The notes beneath the pieces were generated by a model. That model worked only from the letters and a program-made list of their open reading frames with translations, searched no databases and was not told the DNA's origin. Of a stretch of 56,276 nt of DNA, positions 27,705 to 36,143 are shown piece after piece (positions within the stretch are counted from its first letter, which is position 1; each line of letters opens with the position of its first letter). Both the position numbers and the translations under genes were made by a program. The stretch comes from an uncultured Chlorobiota bacterium (GTDB taxonomy: Bacteria; Bacteroidota; Bacteroidia; Bacteroidales; JAADGE01), in the NCBI GenBank assembly GCA_947311255.1, contig CAMZKL010000063.1, forward strand, positions 1 to 56,276, read 5' to 3'.

Positions 27705-29594
27705 TCAAATTTTTTTAATAGAATTACAAATTCCGTCAACATCATATCCGCAAATATGATATAGTTCTTGTTGGGTTCCGTGCTCAATAAATTTATCGGG
27801 TATTCCGAGCCTTTTAATTTTTGCAGAATATTTATTTTCAATCATAAATTCAATAACTGCACTTCCAAATCCGCCTTGTATCACGCCGTCTTCAAGTGTT
27901 ATTACTTTATCAAATTTATTAAAAATTTTATGAAGAAGTTCTTCATCCAAAGGTTTAACAAATCGCATATCGTAGTGTGCCACATCGATATTTTCTTTCA
28001 GAAGTATTTTATTTGCTTCTTTTACAAGATTTCCTATTGCTCCAATACTTAAAATTGCAACATCTTTGCCATCTTTAATTATTCTTCCTTTTCCAATTTT
28101 GATTTCCTCCATTTTAGTCTTCCAATTAGGAGTAACACCTTTTCCTCTCGGATATCTAATAGAAAAAGGTCCTTTGTTTGGGAGTTGTGCAGTGTACATC
28201 ATATTCCGTAAGTCTGGCTCATCCATTGGTGCTGCAACTATCATGTTTGGAATAATTCTCATATATGCTATGTCGAATACTCCGTGGTGAGTTGCTCCAT
28301 CATCGCCTACAAGCCCTCCTCTGTCTAAACAAAAAACTACATTTAGTTTTTGCAATGCAACATCATGAATTACCTGATCATAAGCACGTTGCATAAATGT
28401 TGAGTAAATATTACAAAAAGGCAACATTCCGTCAACTGCAAGTCCTGCCGAAAAAGTTACTGCGTGTTGTTCTGCAATTCCTACATCAAAAGCTCTTTCA
28501 GGAATAGCTTCCATCATTATTTTCATTGATGAGCCAGAAGGCATTGCAGGAGTAATACCTACTATTTTTTTGTTCTTTTTTGCAAGTTCAACAATAGTGT
28601 GTCCAAAAACATCCTGAAATTTTGGAGCTTCTAGTTTATCTGATTTTACAATTTTTCTTTCACCAGTATTTTTATTGAATTTTCCTGGGGCATGCCATGT
28701 TGTTTGGTCATTTTCAGCAAGTTCAAAGCCTTTACCTTTTTTTGTTAAAACATGTAATAATTTAGGACCTTTTATATCTTTTAGGTCTTCAAGAATTTTA
28801 ACCAATTGATTAACATCGTGTCCGTTAACGGGACCAAAATACCTCAAATTCATTGCCTCAAAAATGTTGCTCTGTTTCATTATAACAGATTTAACACCAT
28901 TTTCAATTTTTTGAATAAAAGAACGAGTGTTAGGTCCAAATTTTCTAATTTTTCCCAAAACATCCCAAACTTCTTTTTTTACTTTATTGTATGATTTTGA
29001 TGTAGTTATGTCAAGCAAATATTGATTTAGACCACCAACATTTGGGTCTATTGACATATTGTTGTCATTTAATATTATAAGTAGATTGGAGTTTTCTACA
29101 CCGGCATTATTCATGCCCTCAAAAGCAAGACCTCCAGTCATTGAACCATCTCCAATTACTGCAATTGTGTGCTTGTTCTCTTCGCCCTTGAGGCAAGAAG
29201 AAACGGCCATTCCTAGTGCGGCAGATATCGAAGTTGAAGAGTGTCCTACTCCAAAAGCATCATATTCACTTTCAAATATTGAGGGAAAGCCTGAAATTCC
29301 ATTAAGTTTTCTGTTTGTATGAAAAATATCTCTTCTGCCTGTTAAAATTTTATGACCATATGCTTGATGCCCGACATCCCAAACAATTTTATCGTAAGGA
29401 GTTTTGAAAACATAATGTAAAGCAATTGTTAGTTCAACTACTCCAAGGCTTGATGCAAAATGTCCGGGGCTTTCAGATACAATATCAATAATATATTGCC
29501 TGAGTTCTTGGGAAATTGCTATTAACTCTTCATCTTTGTATTTTTTTAGGTCTTCGGGAGAATTTATTTTATGAAGATATTTATATTGGCTCAT
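27705..29594 (-). CDS. dxs: 1-deoxy-D-xylulose-5-phosphate synthase
   Basis: A 629-residue thiamine-diphosphate enzyme condensing pyruvate and glyceraldehyde 3-phosphate, the first step of the MEP isoprenoid pathway. Visible landmarks are [48 protein letters not shown], the ThDP motif GDGSMTGG through NDNNMSI, the pyrimidine-binding region [17 protein letters not shown] and the C-terminal transketolase domain. The length is normal. A -7 box TACCTTTG (minus strand, 29618-29625) lies upstream. It leads a tight minus-strand cluster with the barrel gene, dCMP deaminase and S41 protease. Confidence 0.97.
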   Translation of the reverse strand: MSQYKYLHKINSPEDLKKYKDEELIAISQELRQYIIDIVSESPGHFASSLGVVELTIALHYVFKTPYDKIVWDVGHQAYGHKILTGRRDIFHTNRKLNGISGFPSIFESEYDAFGVGHSSTSISAALGMAVSSCLKGEENKHTIAVIGDGSMTGGLAFEGMNNAGVENSNLLIILNDNNMSIDPNVGGLNQYLLDITTSKSYNKVKKEVWDVLGKIRKFGPNTRSFIQKIENGVKSVIMKQSNIFEAMNLRYFGPVNGHDVNQLVKILEDLKDIKGPKLLHVLTKKGKGFELAENDQTTWHAPGKFNKNTGERKIVKSDKLEAPKFQDVFGHTIVELAKKNKKIVGITPAMPSGSSMKIMMEAIPERAFDVGIAEQHAVTFSAGLAVDGMLPFCNIYSTFMQRAYDQVIHDVALQKLNVVFCLDRGGLVGDDGATHHGVFDIAYMRIIPNMIVAAPMDEPDLRNMMYTAQLPNKGPFSIRYPRGKGVTPNWKTKMEEIKIGKGRIIKDGKDVAILSIGAIGNLVKEANKILLKENIDVAHYDMRFVKPLDEELLHKIFNKFDKVITLEDGVIQGGFGSAVIEFMIENKYSAKIKRLGIPDKFIEHGTQQELYHICGYDVDGICNSIKKI

Positions 29595-29685
29595 TATTTA
29601 ATTTCGTGTTTAGCATACAAAGGTAATGAAAATATTATCTTTAACGATAATTGTGAGATGCTTGTTGTTTAGACAGAAATATTTA

Positions 29686-30510
29686 CTATTCCTTAATAAA
29701 AATTTCCGTTTTATTATCGTAGTTTAAGAAATATGTCCCCGAAATTAGTTTAGTTATGTTAACTTCATTTGAATTCCCGGTTTTCATTAGCTTTCCATAG
29801 TAATTAAAGATTTCATACCTTGTATTTGTAGAGAAAAATATTTTATCGCTTGCTTTTCCTTTGTTTCCTGGGATGAAAGTAATTTCAGGAATATCACTTT
29901 CATATTCAATTGATTCTGAATACCTTGCTTTGTTATCACTTCCTATTTGTTTAATCCTGAATTTATTATTTTTTGAGTTAAAATCAACTTTTAGAACATA
30001 TTTATTCAGTTTATTTCTTCCTTTTCCGGGTATAGCACCAACTTTTATCCATTTATTCCATCTGTATTGTTCAATTATAAATGGTAAGCTGCCATGTTCT
30101 TTGAGGGTTGACCACTTTAAAAGCCCACTTTTGTCTATGGTTATTTGTTGAATTTCAAAAGTACTTGTAGGAGTAAGAACTTCTTTGTTTAAAATTCTTG
30201 GCTCACAATCTTTTTTGTGTTTTATTATGATGTTAATAAAGTCACCGTATTTAAAACCGTAAATGCTTAAATCTATTTCAAAAAAAGAAGAGTTAATTTC
30301 ATCTGTTGTTGTATGTCCGTTTACTAAAACTTCAGTAACACAAAACCCAATTTTGGAAGATGGAAGCGGGTTTTCAACATAAATATTTTCTCCTTTATAT
30401 ATACCGTTTAGTATTATTTCGTTTGCACTAAAATTTAGTGTTGGTATAATTAGAAATAAAAATAATATAGAATTTAGTTTTATATTGAGAGATAATTTTT
30501 TCATATTCAA
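29686..30510 (-). CDS. Secreted protein with a T9SS-type C-terminal sorting domain
   Basis: A 274-residue protein with a signal peptide (about residues 1-29) and no recognised catalytic domain. The C-terminal 60 residues (FFSTNTRYEIFNYYGKLMKTG, ITKLISGTYFLNY, EIFIKE) follow the type A sorting-domain pattern: strand, 'YGK' turn, 'ITKLISGTYFL' and a short Lys-containing end. That implies export by the type IX system to the cell surface. A central WSTLKEHG segment resembles fibronectin-like strands used to present such proteins. The function is unknown. ATG 30504 is an alternative start. Confidence 0.72.
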   Translation of the reverse strand: MNMKKLSLNIKLNSILFLFLIIPTLNFSANEIILNGIYKGENIYVENPLPSSKIGFCVTEVLVNGHTTTDEINSSFFEIDLSIYGFKYGDFINIIIKHKKDCEPRILNKEVLTPTSTFEIQQITIDKSGLLKWSTLKEHGSLPFIIEQYRWNKWIKVGAIPGKGRNKLNKYVLKVDFNSKNNKFRIKQIGSDNKARYSESIEYESDIPEITFIPGNKGKASDKIFFSTNTRYEIFNYYGKLMKTGNSNEVNITKLISGTYFLNYDNKTEIFIKE

Positions 30511-30673
30511 CTCGCAAATATAATTACTATAAGTATAAAAAAAGATATTTTAATCATTTTATTGCTATTATTAAATTTGAATAACTACAAGATGTTGGAA
30601 ATTATTAATTTAACCCATATTATTCATGTGTAGAATAATAATGTGGGGGGGCAATTTTTTTTTTTAGGATGAT

Positions 30674-32542
30674 TTATTTTATACTACTACTTTTAATTAA
30701 TATTAAAAGTTCTTCAACTGCATCTTTTTCAGGAATATTTCTTTTTACAACATCTTGATTTTTGTAAAGAGTTATTTTTCCTGTTCCGGTGCCAACATAA
30801 CCGAAATCAGCATCTGCCATTTCTCCGGGACCATTTACTATGCAGCCCATAATTCCTATTTTTATTCCTTTAAGATGAGATGTTTTAGATTTAATTTTTG
30901 CAGTAGTTTTTTCTAAATCGAATAAAGTTCTTCCGCAAGAAGGACATGAAATATATTCGGTTTTTGTAATTCTTGTTCTGCAGGCTTGTAATATTCCAAA
31001 ACTTAAATTGTTTAAATCTGCTATACAGTTAGCTTCTGATTGCAACCAAATTCCATCACCAAAACCATCAACAAACAATATTCCGGTTTCAGAAGAAACT
31101 TTTACAAGATTTTGTTCATTAAATTTAGAAATTTTATGCTTTAAAATTACAGGATTATTTATTTTGTTTTTTTCAAGATAAAAGAAAAAGTTTCTACCAG
31201 CATGAACAGGAGAGATGGATTTAGAAATATCTAAAATTATAATGGTTTTATCTGTGTTTTTTAATTTTTTGAAATCAAAAGAGTTAAATTTTTCAGCGTT
31301 AATTTCTAAAAAATTTAGTTTGTTTTTGTTCTCCGCTTTAAATTCTTTTTGATTGGAAATTGAAAAACTGTTTTTTTTGTCTAGTTCATTTTCAGAAATA
31401 AATTTTAAATTTTTATTAATAATTTTTTTGTATTCTCCTATAAATAAATAGTCAGCTGCTAAGTCTGTTTTGTTTATTTTTTTGTTTTCATCAATAAAAT
31501 ACCCACTTTTTAAAATGTTTTCTTCGGAAACGTTTGAACTAATATCAGAAATTACAATTGGAATATTATTTCCTCCAATATTTTCAACAGCAAAGCTTTT
31601 TCTTTTTTGATATGAAAATGGATTAAATTTTATGTTTTGAATTTCAATAATGGGAATGTGTTTTTCTAATTTTGATTGTTTAAAAGTATTAACAATGCCG
31701 TTTGCAACAGGAATTTCTATTTCTGGTGCTTCTGTGAGGGAAACTCTTACTGTATCTCCAATTCCGTCAACAAGTAAAGCTCCTATTCCTATTGCTGATT
31801 TTATTCTGCCTTCGTTTTCGTTACCTGCTTCTGTAACTCCTAAATGAATAGGAAAGCTCATTTGCTCTTCTTGCATAGTTTTTACTAACAAACGTGTTGC
31901 ATGAATCATAACAATTGGGTTACTTGCTTTCATTGAAATAACAACATCGTTGAAATTTTCTTGTTTGCAAATTCGTAAAAATTCCATTGTTGATTCTACC
32001 ATTCCTTTTGGAGTGTCTCCGTATCTACTAAGAATTCTGTCTGATAGAGAACCGTGATTTGTGCCAATTCTTATTGCAGTATTGTTTTTTTTGCAAATTT
32101 TTAAGAGAGGAATAAACTTTTCTTTTATGTTTTCAACAGCTTGCTTGTATTCTTTATTGGTATATTCAATGTGTTTAAATTGTTTTAAGTCTGCATAGTT
32201 GCCTGGGTTTATTCGAACTTTTTCAAGATATTTTGCGGAGATTTCTGCAGCTTTTGGGCTGAAATGGATATCTGCAATTAGTGGTGTTTCATATCCTTTT
32301 TGGGCTAAATATTTTTTTATAAGAGGTATCTTCTCTGCAACAACAGAAGTTGGAACAGTTATACGGACATAATCTGCTCCTGCATCTGCTATTTTAATTA
32401 TTTGCTTTGCAGTTGCCTCAATATCAGAGGTGTCAGTGTTTGTCATTGATTGTATTCTTATAGGATAGTTACTTCCCAAAGGAATATTTCCAATAGAAAC
32501 ACTTAATGTTTTTGATCTTTTGTATTTAAGAAAATGTTTCAC
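30674..32542 (-). CDS. ispG: 4-hydroxy-3-methylbut-2-en-1-yl diphosphate synthase, long form
   Basis: A 622-residue GcpE. The TIM barrel (PIRIQSMTNTDTSDIEATAKQI, RINPGNY, RIGTNHGSLSDRIL) is separated from the [4Fe-4S] domain by an inserted domain of about 200 residues, as in Bacteroidota, Chlamydiae and plants. Cluster Cys lie in YISCPSCGRTLFDLE and GIMGCIVNGPGEM. It reduces MEcPP to HMBPP in the MEP pathway. The start is GTG 32542 (KHFLKYKRSKTLSVSIGN), consistent with relatives. The gene begins exactly where the shared leader repeat ends. Confidence 0.96.
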   Translation of the reverse strand: MKHFLKYKRSKTLSVSIGNIPLGSNYPIRIQSMTNTDTSDIEATAKQIIKIADAGADYVRITVPTSVVAEKIPLIKKYLAQKGYETPLIADIHFSPKAAEISAKYLEKVRINPGNYADLKQFKHIEYTNKEYKQAVENIKEKFIPLLKICKKNNTAIRIGTNHGSLSDRILSRYGDTPKGMVESTMEFLRICKQENFNDVVISMKASNPIVMIHATRLLVKTMQEEQMSFPIHLGVTEAGNENEGRIKSAIGIGALLVDGIGDTVRVSLTEAPEIEIPVANGIVNTFKQSKLEKHIPIIEIQNIKFNPFSYQKRKSFAVENIGGNNIPIVISDISSNVSEENILKSGYFIDENKKINKTDLAADYLFIGEYKKIINKNLKFISENELDKKNSFSISNQKEFKAENKNKLNFLEINAEKFNSFDFKKLKNTDKTIIILDISKSISPVHAGRNFFFYLEKNKINNPVILKHKISKFNEQNLVKVSSETGILFVDGFGDGIWLQSEANCIADLNNLSFGILQACRTRITKTEYISCPSCGRTLFDLEKTTAKIKSKTSHLKGIKIGIMGCIVNGPGEMADADFGYVGTGTGKITLYKNQDVVKRNIPEKDAVEELLILIKSSSIK

Positions 32543-32699
32543 CTGTCTAAAATTGTCTAATTAATTTATCTTTTATAAGTTGTATTGTTATTTGTGTTAA
32601 AAATAATTATGTTGTTCTGCACATAGGAACACTTGCTTTGTTTTTTATGTAATTTGTATGTAGTCTTATAGTCCTGTACTTGGGTATCAAAATCTCTAT
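32543..32699 (-). repeat. Shared leader element, copy A (upstream of ispG)
   Basis: Read on the minus strand, this stretch runs from AGATTTTGATACCCAAGT to TTTTAGACAG directly before the GTG. It is clearly similar to 48086-48232: both share AAGTGTTCCTATGTGCAGA, AATTAATTAGA, TTTTAGACA and many scattered positions. It ends at the start codon in both loci although the downstream genes are unrelated. No promoter matching the consensus is obvious immediately upstream of this copy. Terminal repeats or an ORF are not seen. Confidence 0.75.
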
Positions 32700-32736
32700 C
32701 GTGGGTGTTTCATAAGTTTAACGTGGGATTTTAATT

Positions 32737-33423
32737 CTACCAATTTTTCACTAACTCGGAAGAGCTTAAAAGTTTACCGTTTTTATCATAAGTTTCAGTC
32801 TTAATATTTCCTACTCCTTTTTTAACCCAAGTTATAGCACTCATGTTTACTTTTACAAAAGCAACTTGCATTTTTAAATCTTCTGTTATTTTTAAAGTTT
32901 GAAAAGTTCCTGCTTCCGTTGTAATTTTTTCTGAGGAAACAACTTTTCTATTTATTACGTCGGTTCTAAAAACAATAGGAATATAACCCGCAGTAATATC
33001 AGCATTGATATATCCATCTTCTAGTGTCATGCCAGGTTTCATGTGTGCAGGGTAACCAATATTTTCAACGTCAAGTTGAATCATTGAGTCGTCATATTTT
33101 GCAAATTCTTCGCTTCCTATGTAAGAACTCATATCAATATAAAAAGAGTTTCCTTTACAATAAAAATATATTGTATCTTGGTTTTTTAAAACTTTCTTTT
33201 TGTCAAAGTTTTTTCTTATTATAGCATATTTGGTTGCTCCGTCTTCATCATTTACTGAAAGTAATTCATCGGAATAGTAAGATTCTAGTTTGCCTTTTCT
33301 GTTAGAAGTTTTGTATGTTAATTTCTCTCCAACCTTCGTTGGGATGTATGTTTCACAGTTTTGGGAAAAAAGACTTGATGCTATGAATATAGAAATAAAA
33401 GTAATTATAATTTTTCGTTTCAT
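32737..33423 (-). CDS. Secreted protein of unknown function
   Basis: A 228-residue exported protein (signal peptide residues 1-20, ending LFSQ). The mature part begins NCETYIPTKVGEKLTYKT, has a central YPAHMKPGMTLEDG and ends with VKKGVGNIKTETYDKNGKLLSSSEL. A lead strand 'GEKLTYKT.NRKGKLES' mirrored by a closing 'TYDKNGKLLSS' strand suggests a closed beta sandwich or barrel; DUF3108/TapB-like periplasmic proteins have this look, but no assignment is made. It sits between the acnB terminator and the ispG leader. Confidence 0.72.
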   Translation of the reverse strand: MKRKIIITFISIFIASSLFSQNCETYIPTKVGEKLTYKTSNRKGKLESYYSDELLSVNDEDGATKYAIIRKNFDKKKVLKNQDTIYFYCKGNSFYIDMSSYIGSEEFAKYDDSMIQLDVENIGYPAHMKPGMTLEDGYINADITAGYIPIVFRTDVINRKVVSSEKITTEAGTFQTLKITEDLKMQVAFVKVNMSAITWVKKGVGNIKTETYDKNGKLLSSSELVKNW

Positions 33424-33458
33424 TTTTAAGTGTTTTTTAGTTTAGCACAAAAATAACA

Positions 33459-33488
33459 AAAAAGAGAGACTTTAAAGTCTCTCTTTTT
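33459..33488 (-). terminator. Intrinsic terminator of acnB
   Basis: A 30-nt perfect palindrome (arms 33459-33473 and 33474-33488) with AGAGAGAC stem and A/T runs at both ends lies 5-34 nt after the acnB stop. Its symmetry would allow use in either direction. Confidence 0.88.
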
Positions 33489-33492
33489 AAAT

Positions 33493-36018
33493 TTAAGCAA
33501 ATTGCTCATCAAATTGTAAGTATTTATAAATGTTAGCTTCCTCAGGTTTCACATATTTATTATAATATTCAAAATATTCGGCTGGTGTAGGAATTCTGTT
33601 TAAAACAGAGACAATTGCAGCCATTTCTGCTGAACCTAAATAAACAAGTGTATCTTTTCCCATGCGATTATCAAAATTACGTGTTGAAGTTGAAAATACG
33701 ATTGCCCCATTTGGAACTCTTAATTGATTTCCCATACACATTGAGCAACCTGGAAGCTCAATTCTTGCACCTTTTGCTGCAAATTTTGAAAATTCTCCTT
33801 CTGATTTTAATCGGGCTTGATCCATTTTTGTTGGAGGTACTATATATGTTCTTACATTAGGGTTTCTTTCAAAACCTTCCCAAATTTTTGATGCTGCACG
33901 GAAATGCCCAATATTTGTCATACACGAACCAATGAAAACATCTTGAATTTTAGTGTTCTGAACTTCAGAAATATATTTAACATCATCAGGGTCGTTCGGA
34001 CAAGCAACAATTGGTTCTTTAATTTCAGCTAAATCAATTTCAATTACTGCTGCATATTCTGCATTTTCATCTCTTGTTAGAAGTTTAGGGTTTTTTAGCC
34101 ATTCTTTCATTGCATCAATTCGTTTTTGAATTGTATTTGCATATCCGTAACCATCTTTTAGCATTTTTTCAAGTAATGCAACATTTGATCTTAAATATGT
34201 TGCGACAGAATCTTCTGACAATTTATAAGTTGCAGCAGCAGCACTTCTTTCAGCAGCAGCATCAGTTAATTCAAAGGCTTGTTCTGCTGTAATATTTGGC
34301 ATTCCTTCCATTTCAAGAATTCTACCGTTAAAGATGTTTTTCTTACCTTCTTTTTCAACTGTCATTAAACCTTTTTTGATTGCCCAAAGAGGAATTGCAT
34401 TTACCATATCACGAAGTGTAATTCCTGGTTTAGCTTTTCCTTTAAATTTTACAAGTACAGACTCTGGCATATCAAGTGGCATTGAACCCAAAGCTCCTGC
34501 AAATGCAACAAGTCCTGAACCTGCTGGAAATGAAATTCCGAGAGGAAATCTTGTGTGAGAATCTCCTCCTGTTCCAACTGTGTCAGGTAGGAGCATTCTG
34601 TTCAGCCAAGAGTGAATTACACCATCACCAGGGTATAATGAAACGCCTTCACGCTCCATAATAAATTTAGGCAACATTTGGTGCATTTTAGTGTCTGTTT
34701 CTTTTGGGTAAGCTGCTGTATGACAGAATGATTGCATAAATAAATCTGACTGAAATTTCAGACAAGCAAGTTCAGTAATTTCATCTGCAGTCATTGGTCC
34801 TGTTGTATCTTGCGAACCTACGGTTGTCATTTTTGGTTCAACTGCCATGCCAGGAAGAACACCGTCCATACCACATGCTTTTCCTACCATTTTTTGTGCT
34901 AATGTGTATTGTTGGTTTGGTTTTGGAACAGGGTTTTGTGGTTTTTCAAAAATATCTATTTCTCCTAAACCTAAGAATTGTCTAGCATCAGCAGTAAGTT
35001 TTCTTCCAATAATTAAAGGAATACGTCCACCAGCTCTAAATTCATCTGCAAGTGTGTTTGGTTTTAGTTCAAATGTAGATAATTCTTCGCCATTTTCTGA
35101 TGTAATTTTGCCATTTACAGTATCAATATTGATAACATCACCATGGTTTAATTTTGCAACATCTGCAACAATAGGCAAGCCACCGGAATCTTCAACAGTA
35201 TTAAAAAATATTGGAGCAATTACGCTGCCTATTACAACAGCGTCTCTTTTTTTGTTAGGAATAAAAGGAATGTCTTCACCCATGTGCCATAAAACACTGT
35301 TAGTTGCGGATTTTCTTGAAGAACCTGTTCCCACAACATCACCAACATAGGCAACTTTGTTTCCTGCTGCTTTCCATTCTGCAATTTCTTTAATCCCTCC
35401 TGGCATTTTTGCAGTAAGCATCGAAAGTGAGTGTAAAGGTATATCTGAACGACTCCAAGCATCACTTGCAGGGGAAAGGTCGTCGGTATTTGTTTCGCCT
35501 TCAACCATAAATACTTTTACTTTTATGTTTTTGGCAACTGGTGTTTTTGTTGCAAACCATTCGGCATTTGCCCAAGATTGAATCACTTTTTTTGCGTATT
35601 CATTTGTTTTTGAAAGTTCTGCAACTGTTTCAAAAGCTTCATAAATAAATATTATTTGTGATAGTGATTTTGCTGCATCATTTGCATACTCATTATTTTT
35701 TAGTGTATCAATTAATGGAGCAACATTATAACCTCCAAGCATAGTTCCAAGAATTTCAACAGCTTTTTTTTGTGATATAAGAGGTGATTTTTTTTCTCCT
35801 TTTATAATTTGATGAAGAAATTCTGCTTTTACCTTTGCTGCCGGGTCAACTCCAGGAGAAATTCTTTCGGTAAATAAGTTCATTAAAAAGTCTTCTTTTC
35901 CAGAACTTGGATTTTCTAATAAATTACATAAGTCTGCTGTTTGTTCAGAGTTTAATGCTAATGCAGGAATGCCTTTTGCATTTCTTTCTGCTTTGTGTGC
36001 TAAATATTTTTCTATCAT
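33493..36018 (-). CDS. acnB: Aconitate hydratase B
   Basis: An 841-residue aconitase of the B type: N-terminal HEAT-like helical domain, then swivel domain (FMVEGETNTDDLSPASDAWSR, VGTGSSRKSATNS), then the catalytic domains. Cluster and substrate motifs include TVGTGGDSHTRFPLGISFPAGSG, GSCMTNIGHFRAA and LPGCSMCMGNQLRV, which hold the three [4Fe-4S] ligand Cys. It interconverts citrate and isocitrate in the TCA cycle; AcnB apo-enzyme can also bind mRNA in some bacteria. It appears monocistronic, with its own promoter and terminator. Confidence 0.97.
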   Translation of the reverse strand: MIEKYLAHKAERNAKGIPALALNSEQTADLCNLLENPSSGKEDFLMNLFTERISPGVDPAAKVKAEFLHQIIKGEKKSPLISQKKAVEILGTMLGGYNVAPLIDTLKNNEYANDAAKSLSQIIFIYEAFETVAELSKTNEYAKKVIQSWANAEWFATKTPVAKNIKVKVFMVEGETNTDDLSPASDAWSRSDIPLHSLSMLTAKMPGGIKEIAEWKAAGNKVAYVGDVVGTGSSRKSATNSVLWHMGEDIPFIPNKKRDAVVIGSVIAPIFFNTVEDSGGLPIVADVAKLNHGDVINIDTVNGKITSENGEELSTFELKPNTLADEFRAGGRIPLIIGRKLTADARQFLGLGEIDIFEKPQNPVPKPNQQYTLAQKMVGKACGMDGVLPGMAVEPKMTTVGSQDTTGPMTADEITELACLKFQSDLFMQSFCHTAAYPKETDTKMHQMLPKFIMEREGVSLYPGDGVIHSWLNRMLLPDTVGTGGDSHTRFPLGISFPAGSGLVAFAGALGSMPLDMPESVLVKFKGKAKPGITLRDMVNAIPLWAIKKGLMTVEKEGKKNIFNGRILEMEGMPNITAEQAFELTDAAAERSAAAATYKLSEDSVATYLRSNVALLEKMLKDGYGYANTIQKRIDAMKEWLKNPKLLTRDENAEYAAVIEIDLAEIKEPIVACPNDPDDVKYISEVQNTKIQDVFIGSCMTNIGHFRAASKIWEGFERNPNVRTYIVPPTKMDQARLKSEGEFSKFAAKGARIELPGCSMCMGNQLRVPNGAIVFSTSTRNFDNRMGKDTLVYLGSAEMAAIVSVLNRIPTPAEYFEYYNKYVKPEEANIYKYLQFDEQFA

Positions 36019-36043
36019 GATATATTTTAATTTTTAAGTTATG

Positions 36044-36075
36044 CAAAAGTAATAAAAATAGAAGATTTTTTGCAA
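36044..36075 (-). promoter_or_regulatory. Promoter of acnB
   Basis: On the minus strand TTG (36073-36075) and TACTTTTG (36044-36051) are 21 nt apart, matching the Bacteroidota -33/-7 consensus. The implied leader is about 25 nt. Confidence 0.6.
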
Positions 36076-36143
36076 GTAATTGTATTAAAAACAAAGAAGA
36101 AATTAACAGAGGTCTTTTACGGAAATAGAATTGTTTTTTATTT

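Noticed and set aside
34847..35350. 167-residue plus-strand ORF inside acnB
   Set aside because: Antisense shadow with no domain signature.
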